A stretch of DNA of 64,000 nt from Gonium pectorale (taxonomy: Eukaryota > Chlorophyta > Chlorophyceae > Chlamydomonadales > Volvocaceae). Positions within the stretch are counted from its first letter, which is position 1; every line of letters begins with the position of its first letter. A model generated the notes under the pieces. It searched no databases and was not told where the DNA came from. It saw only the letters and a list, made by a program, of their open reading frames with translations. A program made the translations under genes and the position numbers. Positions 56,563-64,000 of the stretch are shown piece after piece. The DNA is taken from positions 340,674 through 404,673 of the forward strand of contig LSYV01000072.1 of the NCBI GenBank assembly GCA_001584585.1, in the 5' to 3' direction.

Positions 56563-59558
56563 TTACTCGTCGTCCAGGAAGGCGCCCAGCACCGAGGCCT
56601 TGCGGCTCATCTCGTCCACCTTGGAGGCCGACACGCTGCCGCTGCTCAGCATCTTCTCCAGGCGGGCCTTCTCGGTGCTCAGGTACGAGGCGCCCTGCGG
56701 AGGTGCAAGGGGTGAAGGCGAGCCGAGGTTGGGAGATGTGTAGAACGGCGCGAGGGGAGTACGTCGGATGGCAGCAGCCCTCTTTCTCTGCAGATTTCTC
56801 CTTTTGCAGCTGCGTGCCGCGCACTGCAGCGTCAGGAGTGGCTGCTGCTGTCCGGGAGCCGTGCAAAGAATGCAGACACTCGAACCGTGCGAACACAAAC
56901 TTTCCAAAAGTGCAAGTAGCGCGCCGCCGACTAGCACGACTAGTACTCCGCAACTGCAAAGCCGTCGCCAAAAACGCAGACACGCGAAGAACGCATACAC
57001 GTGAAACAATGCATCACAGTTCGGGCCGGGGACAAGCATGCCGCGCAACCGCGAGGCCGCCGCCACTCCATGCGCTGCCCCTTCCGCGCCCAATGCCCCC
57101 TGTCGGGGCGCAGCAAAGGAACCCTCCCACGCCCAATGCCCCCTGTCGGGGCGCAGCAAAGGAACCCTCCCACGCCCAATGCCCCCTGTCGGGGCGCAGC
57201 AAAGGAACCCTCCCACGCCCAATGCCCCCTGTCGGGGCGCAGCAAAGGAACCCTCCCGCCCGCCGCACCTTCTCGGCGGCCTTCTCCATGAACTTGATGT
57301 ACAGGGCGCCGTTGGCCTTGGCCTCGTCGCCCTCCACCGCCTCCAGGGCGGCCTTGGTCTCAGCCAGCACGGCGGCCTTGTCCTCGGCGCTCGCGAACTT
57401 CTTGGCGAACGAGTCCAGCGCCTCCACGCGGGCGAAGCCCTGGGTTGGGTTTGCCGGGGTTGGTTGGGTTTGCCAGGATTGGTTGGTTGCGGACAGCGGC
57501 CACTGGGCAGGACAATGACGTATCATTTTAATGATGGAAACAGACGCACGGAGAACGGGCCAGACAGGGGATCGAAACGCTTCTGCTTGGGCATACAAGC
57601 GCGTCACGGCACTTTTAACAACAGGCGCCGCACCGCAAGCGATGCCCAAGTCCGTATACGCCATGGCATGGCATCTGGCAGCCCCGTGCCGTACCTTGTC
57701 AGCGTTGAGCTTCTCCTTCAGGAAGTCCAGGAAGGCGGTCGCCGTGCGGGCCTGGTTGTAGCTGCATTAGGTAAAGGGGTTCCGGGGCGGGTTGTAGGGT
57801 GTGCGACGGTGCGGCGAGCTTCAGTCGATGCAAGCCCAGAGAGAGGCGATGCTGTGCGGCGGGTACCATTGAGCTGGCGTTGGGGACTGGCGTTGGGCTC
57901 ACATACTGTGGCGGCGCCACTTGTGTCGTGGCTGATGCCCACTGCTCCATGGTTCACGGGCGCACACGGGGATGGCCCTCCAACGACCCCTCCCTTCCCC
58001 TCCCCTTGCACGCTGCACCTCGTGTGGGTCCGCATCGTCCAACCCACCCATACGGAGTGGGGCCCGTCACTCACTCCTGAACGGTGTCCTTGTTGGCGGG
58101 CTTGCCAGCAGGGAAGTACTTGACTAAGGGGTGGAGGCAGCGCGGGGACCGGGCGCAAGAGTCAGGCAGGCAGCAGGCAGGGCCATCGCTTACGCCACCC
58201 TGCCGCAGCTGACGACGTCTTAAGGCAGGCGCCTGAGGCGCGCCCCAACCAGCTCCCAGGCGCCGCAGGCGAGACAGACTACGGCATGACGGGCCTCAAC
58301 CCCGCCGCAACAGCTGACCTATGGCCACGCGGCTGCTGCAGCACGTGACGACGTGTGCGGGGGTTCCGGTGCTGGCGCCTCGGGGGGACCAGCACCGCGC
58401 CCCGCGCCCCTCCCGTCCCCCCTTGACTCACTGGTGGGGAAGCCGCGGACGTCGAACTTGTCGCCGATCGAGCGGTGGGCGTCAGCGTTCACCTGGGGGC
58501 CGCAAGGCGAGGCGCGAGGAGGACCGCGTCAGAGCGGTCCCTAGATCCGAGTGCGCCTACCCATGCGCCACCATGGGTGCGTGCGCTATCGCAATGCTTT
58601 GAAGAGGCACCTCCGCATGCGCTGGGGTGTCTCCCGGTTTCTTGTTCCGGCATACAGCACCACGCAAGGGTGGAAACGGCTCCCCCGCAGTCAAGGTCGG
58701 CCCTGTCGGCCTCTGTCCACCGGGGGGGAATGGGTTTGATGATCTCCGCCAAACGCCTGACAAGGACATCGCACTATGGCGGCTTACACTCGCCCGGCAG
58801 CCCGGCAGAACCTTCTCGAAGCCGCAACCCAGCACCAGCATGAGCGCACACACCGGGCTGCCTCCGCCTAACAGGATTTACGGACGGAACGAGCCAGCCC
58901 CATGCGTCGCTGTGCGGCACCTTGGCCACCGGGCATGCACACACCTTGGCAATGACCACGCGGTTCTTGAGCTTGGGGTCCGCTGCCACCAGCTCGCCGA
59001 GCTTCTTGTACTCGGGGACCATGCGCTTGCAGTGCCCGCACCAGGGCTACGTAGGGAGAGACGGGGTGGGGGCAGGGTTAGGGGTAGGGGTGGGTGGACT
59101 GGAAGCGACGGCATGCGTCTCACGGACAGCAGGAGCGGCCTGGCGGGGGCGAGCGGGGGGCGGGCAGGGGCACGCAAGCCGGGCGAGCCCTGCCAACTGC
59201 CTACCGCGTAGAACTCCACAAGCGCATGCTTAGCGCCGGTGACGTGCTTGTCGAAGGTCTCGGGGGCTGGGGTGGGGTGGGGGGCGGAAAGGCACAGCGC
59301 TGAGCACAAGGCCAGGGTACCGACACGAGCAACACCCACAGCCAATGAAATGGGGCGGGTGATAAAGTGCCAAATCCGCATGCGATTGCGATTGTTCGCT
59401 CGGCAATTCGCCGGCGTTGGGGCAAGGGACACGTTGCACCCATCCCCTTGCTCACTCAGATCAAGCACGCCAGGCAGAGAAATGGTGGGGTCATCCGATG
59501 CCCGGACGAACGCGGCAGCGCCCAGCAAAGCGGCGCACAGCAGGACGAGCCGCGCCAT
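56563..59558 (-). CDS. Protein disulfide isomerase, one thioredoxin domain + ERp29 C-terminal domain
   Basis: Predicted exons (minus): 59558-59456, 59266-59205, 59046-58945, 58492-58432, 58123-58075, 57761-57695, 57439-57269, 56694-56563; 248 residues. Signal peptide [20 protein letters not shown], then [15 protein letters not shown], then [20 protein letters not shown] with the redox CGHC at 58-61, then [14 protein letters not shown] (cis-Pro turn), [12 protein letters not shown], and [19 protein letters not shown]. The C-terminal half is the all-helical ERp29 domain ([58 protein letters not shown]). Land-plant relatives of this class usually have two thioredoxin domains; this one has a single domain. 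It catalyses disulfide formation and shuffling in the ER lumen. It ends FLDDE, so there is no KDEL-like retrieval signal. An upstream in-frame Met at 59591 is an alternative start. Confidence 0.9.
57091..57262 (+). repeat. 43-bp minisatellite, four copies, in a PDI intron
   Basis: The unit beginning CAATGCCCCCTGTCGGGGCG starts at 57091, 57134, 57177 and 57220, so the period is 43 bp. Copies are almost identical. Each contains the small palindrome CCCC-TGTC-GGGG. The last copy ends a few bases from the splice donor at 57268/57267 of the minus-strand PDI gene. There are no unique spacers, so it is not a CRISPR array. Confidence 0.9.
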
Positions 59559-60723
59559 TTCACCCGCAGATCGCTGAGTCCGATTGAACACGGAGCCGGA
59601 TTGTTAAACCAACGCCAAGCCTGAACAATACTTGGCTGACAGTGCAGTTTAAGTAGGCTCGTGAGCGACTCGCGCGTCGTATCACTACGGCAATACCTTC
59701 TGTCCTTCTTGCACTGACCTCCCTTCTACTGCTTATCACACGCTAGTATGCATAACAAACCAGGGTTATCATTCCCAACGCAGTGGTGTCTCTGACACGC
59801 CCGTGCCCAAACCCATCTCGATGGTTCTCTCCAAAGAGGCTCGCCTTCCTCCAGCCGAACCTTCTCGTGAAGCGAAGGGTATGCATGTGGCCTCCTACCA
59901 CTGTTTCGCACATTGGGCATAGGGTGTTTGGGGAACACCAGCCTTTTTGGCGGGGACGCGCTGCAGGGACACGGACAGGCGATGCGCGTGGGTGCCCAGG
60001 TCATGGGGGGACAAGACTCGTCATGTTTAGATCACTGTGGTACAGAAAGCAGGGCTGCACACTTTGCCTCATTGTCCTTGGGGTTCCGGACCACGGCACA
60101 GCAGGCCAAAGAGTTATCATGCGGTCTACCCTGCGGCACAGCAGGCCAAAATGTTATCCTAGCATTCCGCGCCTACACGGGGATGTATTTACGTGCAGGT
60201 TGTTGGATGCTGGGTACGGGGCTTACGCGCACCGTGCACTTGATACTTTACGGCGGGGTGTGCTGGAGGGGGCGCCAAGTACCCCGGGTAGGGGTTCCAT
60301 TCCATCGACCTTTTGAGCAATTCCGGAAGACTTGCTAACTATGGGCCGTGACGGGTTTAAAGGCGAACACGCATGGTGGTTGGGTCCACGGGTGTTCCCT
60401 GGCGGCTTCTACATAATATTATAATAATTCGCTATGATGACACGTTGCTTGTACAATTGGTACAGTCGGCTGCGCATATCATTCTCTATGCTCGATGCTC
60501 CGAAGGCGCCACAAAAATCCACAATTCTCTGAATGGTCGGATATTGCGCTATTGTTACATCCTGCTGGACATCATATAACACCTCAGTCCAGACAATACG
60601 GGCTTCGGCGGTTCCGCTTCCTTCTCGGCCTTCGCGTGCGCAAATGCCGGTAGCCTAAAATCCATTTATCCTTAATTATTGAGTGCTCAACAGCAGTCTA
60701 GTTTTTTTTCGTGGCCACCCGCT
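59559..60723. promoter_or_regulatory. Divergent upstream region of PDI and helicase genes
   Basis: About 1.2 kb between two head-to-head genes. Includes a two-copy direct repeat (CGGCACAGCAGGCCAAA at 60094 and 60134) and an AT-rich island at about 60405-60590. No TATA box or named element can be assigned. Confidence 0.4.
60094..60165 (+). repeat. Two-copy 40-bp direct repeat
   Basis: CGGCACAGCAGGCCAAA followed by a TTATC-containing tail occurs at 60094 and again at 60134. Confidence 0.75.
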
Positions 60724-63700
60724 ATGCAGCAAGTGCTGCGGGCGGCGGGACTCAGAATACTCCCTCTGCGCTTCCCTCAACTCCGCATCATGCTGCACGC
60801 CGGCGGTGCCCGCGGCATCGCCGGCTGCGGCGCCCGCGGGAGCACCGCGGCGTCGTCGCCCCTTGCCTCCTCCTGGCGGCCCCATGCGCTGCGCGCCCCC
60901 CTCTTCCACGCCCCCCGCTGCCCCTTCCGCACGCTGCGGGCGCCGCAGCTGACCGTGGTTAACGTCTCGCGGCCCAGCGACTCGCCGGTGCCTGCGGCCC
61001 CGCGCAGCTTCGAGCAGCTGGGGCTGCAGCCCAACCTGGTGTCGGCGCTGCAGGGCTTGGGCATCACGGAGCCGACAGACATTCAGGTACGGAACACGGT
61101 ACGGAAGACCACATGACAGCATGCAGCTCAGGAGGCGGAGGCGGAGGCGTTTGGCGGTTGGGAAGGGTTGACACGAGGCGGCTGGGCCGTGTCCCGTGCG
61201 CCACTCAGCCGGGCACACCGCCGGAGGGTGGAGGGCGGCGCGCTTCGCGGGCTTTCGTGCGGTGGGGAAGGGTCGGCGCACGTCCGCCGTCGCGGCGGCT
61301 TCGGAGTGTCGTGCGGCTACCGTACCGCACTATTGCGGAGAGAAACCCGGTGTGGGTGGTTGTGGCGGCGGAGGCGGTAGCGGCCGCGCTGGCGGCGGCG
61401 CCGCCGCTGGCGCCTGGCGGGTGGGCGTACGGAGGCAGCGCGTGCAGCGGCGCAGGCGACAATGTCGGACAGTGGCGTCAGACCGCATGGCCAATGCCGC
61501 CCCATGCATTTCCAGCTAGACAAGAGTCCTGCCTGCGAGCCGTAGCCGCCCTCCGGCCCTCCTCACGCGTCTCTGTGCACATGTTCGCGCCGCATCCGGG
61601 CCACCCCACCCCACCCCGCGAGCCGGTCCGGCGCCCACGGGTGCCTTCACAAACGCACGGCTGCCATCGCAGCCCCCATGCGCTCCACCCCTCCACTTCA
61701 TGCCCTCCGCCCGCTTGTACGCTCCTTTCCCCACTCTGCCGCCAATCTGCGCCACGCCCTTCGCCCTCCCACCAGCCCGACCCGACCCGCCTGATCCGAT
61801 TCCACGCCCGACCCCCCCCCCCCACCGCAGTCGCTTGCCATCCCCGCCCTGACCCAGCGGCCCGGCAACTACTTCCTGGCCTCCCACACCGGCAGCGGCA
61901 AGACGCTGGCGTATCTCCTGCCGCTGGTGCGCCGGGGCCCGCCCGGGGGAGGGGGAAGATGCGAAACGCCACAGGGCCGAGTTAGGGGTAAAGAGGGAGA
62001 TGAGGGGGCGCTCGGGAGAGAGCGCGCCAAGAGAATGGGGCCGGTAAAGCCGGCGGCGACGGCAGATCCGTCGCCATTTGGTGTATATGAACCCTGCTGC
62101 TAGGTGCGCTTCTGACGGGCCTGGCTACCGCTCCGGGGCGCCTTTCCATCGCGGGGTTGCGGAGAAGCTCGAGCCCTGGGGACCCCACCGGTCCACATCC
62201 CGGAACACGCCGCTACCCCCCCCCACCGCCGCCCACACACTGTTGCTGCCCCTAATGCTGGGCTGCCCTTGCCGATGGCACACACGCGGGACGAGGACAC
62301 CAATGCCATCCCACCCCGACCTCCTTTCCACCCTCAGCGCTCAGCCTGTTTCACTGGTCGGGAGATGAATGCGCCCCAGGGCTTCTCTACTGAGAATGCC
62401 TGCCAACCCTCCACCCCACCCTCCACCCCGGGTCCTCGTCGAGTCTTGTGGTCCCATATCCCCGCTGCCCTTCTCCCGCCCCCTCCCCCTCCGCCCCCCC
62501 CCTCCCTGCCCGCAGGTCCAGGCGCTCAAGGCGGAGGAGGCTGCTGGCTTCGTCCCGCGGCCCAAGCGGCCCCGCGTGCTGGTGCTGGGGCCCACCCGCG
62601 AGCTGACGGAGCAGATCACGGGGGTGGCCAAGCGGCTGTGCCACACCGCCAAGTTCAGGGCGGCGTGCCTCAACGCCTACAGGAGGTGCGGCAGCTGAGA
62701 GGGGCGGGGGAGCACACGGGGCGTTCCGGGGAGCAGGAGCAAAGGGCCGCGGCGTTGGGTGGGGTCTCCGCAAAGGGAGTATAAGCCTCTACATGCCACC
62801 GCCCTGGACGACGGCGTCGGAGCTTCCGGCTTGCCGCATCCCCGTCGGGTGGGGTCTTTTGCGGGCAGCGCAGTGAGAGTGTGAGGCACCGAGCCGCTGC
62901 ATGCCGCGTCCCATGGCGACGGAGTAGGGGCCTCGGCCTCGGGGCTCGCGGACTGCCGCCCAGGGTCCAAGGGTGTTAGATTTGGGTGATGCGCCATCTG
63001 AGCAGCCTGGCGCCAGGTTGCTCAGATGGCGCATCACCCAACTCTAACAAAGGGCAGGGCCGTGGGCGAGCTGCTCCAGTGCCCCTAACCGGACGATGCA
63101 GCACGGGACGCCGCCCCACCAGTGCCCTGCCCTGAGTACCTCTTACCCCGCCCTTTTGCCCCACGCGCACTGCCCCCACCCCCACCCCTTTCCTCACCCC
63201 GGCCACCCCCCCCCCGCAGCATGGCCGACCAGTCGCGCTTCCTGGCCGGCCCCGTGGACGTGCTGGTGGCCACGCCCACCCGCTTCCTGCAGCACGTCAA
63301 GGAGGGCAACGTCTTCTACAGGGACATTCGCTGGCTGGTGGGTGGTGTGAGCGGCGCGGCGGGAGGGGGGTCATGGAGAAGGGAAACGCGGCGGGAGGGG
63401 TTCGTGCGGGCGGGCGGGGGCCACAACTGCACATGCGTTGCAGCTGGCCTACGCCGCCGGTGTCGGAGGGAGGGTAAGTGGTTGCGATGTGGGGGGGGGG
63501 GTGCGAAAGGTGGGTGCGCACGGTGGCTGGCAGGGAGCGGTCGCGGGCCGCCTTTGGTGCTTGAGTGAGGTCAGCGCACCTGGTCAGTAATGCAACAGCT
63601 GTATGGGCCGCCCCCGCCCCCCCGCCATCGCTCACCACCGCGCCCCTCCCACCCCGGGAATTCCAATCCGCATGCTGCCCGCCAGCCAATGAACCCCATC

Positions 63701-63953
63701 CGCTCCCTCCCCCCCGCTCCTCCACTCCGACCCCCCCCCCCCCGCCCTCCCCCCCCCTCCCCCCCCCCCCGCCCAGGTGGTCGACGAGGCGGACACGGTG
63801 TTCGAGCAGGGCTGGGGCCCCGAGGTGGCCTCCATCCTGGCGCCCCTGCGCACCAAGCCGCAGCCCGCCAACGTGCTGCTGGTGACGGCCTCGCTGGCCA
63901 AGCCCGTGCAGCGAGCCATCCGGGAGCTGGTGCCGGACGCGCAGGAGCTCAAG
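60724..63953 (+). CDS. RH39: DEAD-box RNA helicase, RH39-like, 3' part outside the window
   Basis: Predicted exons: 60724-61086, 61831-61926, 62516-62685, 63220-63337, 63777-63953, each with consistent phase; 308 residues are visible and the gene runs on past the window. Motifs in order: Q motif (SFEQLGLQPNLVSAL to EPTDIQ), motif I HTGSGKT with Lys145, Ia PTRELTEQ, Ib TPTR, II VDEAD, and motif III as VTAS. HTGSGKTLAYLLPL, LCHTAKFRA, FLQHVKEGNVFYRDI and DEADTVFEQGWGPEVASILAPL match land-plant RH39, a plastid helicase needed for 23S rRNA hidden-break processing, better than other DEAD-box groups. About 85 residues before the Q motif are Arg/Ala/Pro-rich and likely include a plastid transit peptide. 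The start could be 60724 or the Met at 60790. Confidence 0.88.
62376..62411 (+). repeat. 36-bp intronic element, copy B
   Basis: The second copy of the element at 10219-10254. It lies in helicase intron 2, also in the sense orientation. Confidence 0.75.
62740..62960 (+). repeat. Diverged two-copy tandem repeat in helicase intron 3
   Basis: A segment with GGTGGGGTCT, a TGCC/CATGCC core and a GACGACGGCGTCGGAG-type end at about 62757-62830 recurs in altered form at about 62850-62945. On the minus strand both copies read EAPTPS-containing peptides, which makes the duplication visible. Confidence 0.5.
62975..63048 (+). repeat. Near-perfect 74-bp palindrome in helicase intron 3
   Basis: The left arm 62975-63010 and the right arm 63013-63048 are reverse complements at 34 of 36 positions, with a 2-base centre. 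The two mismatches would give a very long, almost fully paired RNA hairpin in the pre-mRNA. Confidence 0.9.
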
Positions 63954-64000
63954 GTGGGGAGCTGTTTGTGTTGGGGGGGGTGCGGTTGTGTGCGTGCGTT

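Noticed and set aside
57091..57262. CRISPR-like regular repeats
   Set aside because: Units are directly adjacent with no unique spacers, and they lie in an intron of a eukaryotic gene.
57038..58123. 361-codon + strand ORF across the PDI gene
   Set aside because: It is built from the minisatellite and antisense PDI exons.

Overview
The window is nuclear DNA of a green alga (Chlorophyta, most likely Chlorophyceae). The evidence is very high GC, many short GT-AG introns (mostly 150-500 bp), Ala/Gly/Pro-rich low-complexity inserts inside conserved proteins, plant-type protein families and a likely plastid transit peptide. No prokaryotic operon, Shine-Dalgarno pattern or CRISPR array is present. 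There is one 221-base assembly gap (45751-45971). I rebuilt twelve protein-coding genes by hand, matching protein-family continuity to splice sites and checking that every intron keeps phase.

Layout: an EI24-type ER membrane protein (minus, 1615-5475) lies head-to-head with a membrane-anchored beta-propeller plus 2-oxoglutarate (aspartyl/asparaginyl-type) hydroxylase fusion (plus, 6101-13001). Next come a bacterial-type glucokinase (plus, 14451-18467), a small plastid-type protein (minus, 19650-20453) and an MRS2/CorA magnesium channel (plus, 20681-25793). After 3.4 kb without a gene come a P58IPK/DNAJC3 ER co-chaperone (minus, 29240-34345) and, head-to-head with it, a GLG1-type Cys-rich Golgi protein (plus, 34676-43968). 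A repeat-bearing stretch with the gap contains a single-exon 178-residue ORF (46276-46812). It is followed by an unknown coiled-coil protein (minus, 48979-51124), a PARP-type zinc-finger protein (plus, 53235-55699), a one-thioredoxin PDI with an ERp29 C-terminal domain (minus, 56563-59558) and an RH39-like DEAD-box helicase cut by the window end (plus, 60724 onward).

Five of the twelve genes belong to the secretory pathway (EI24, hydroxylase, P58IPK, GLG1, PDI/ERp29). Genes tend to occur as divergent pairs sharing one upstream region. The most unusual protein is the beta-propeller/hydroxylase fusion. Other notable points are a GEN in place of the GMN signature plus a His-rich segment in the magnesium channel, a near-perfect 74-bp palindrome in the helicase gene, a 43-bp minisatellite abutting a splice donor, a ghost exon copy in the EI24 gene, and two short dispersed repeat families.

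Exon borders are predictions from sequence alone. Start codons and untranslated regions are the least certain parts.
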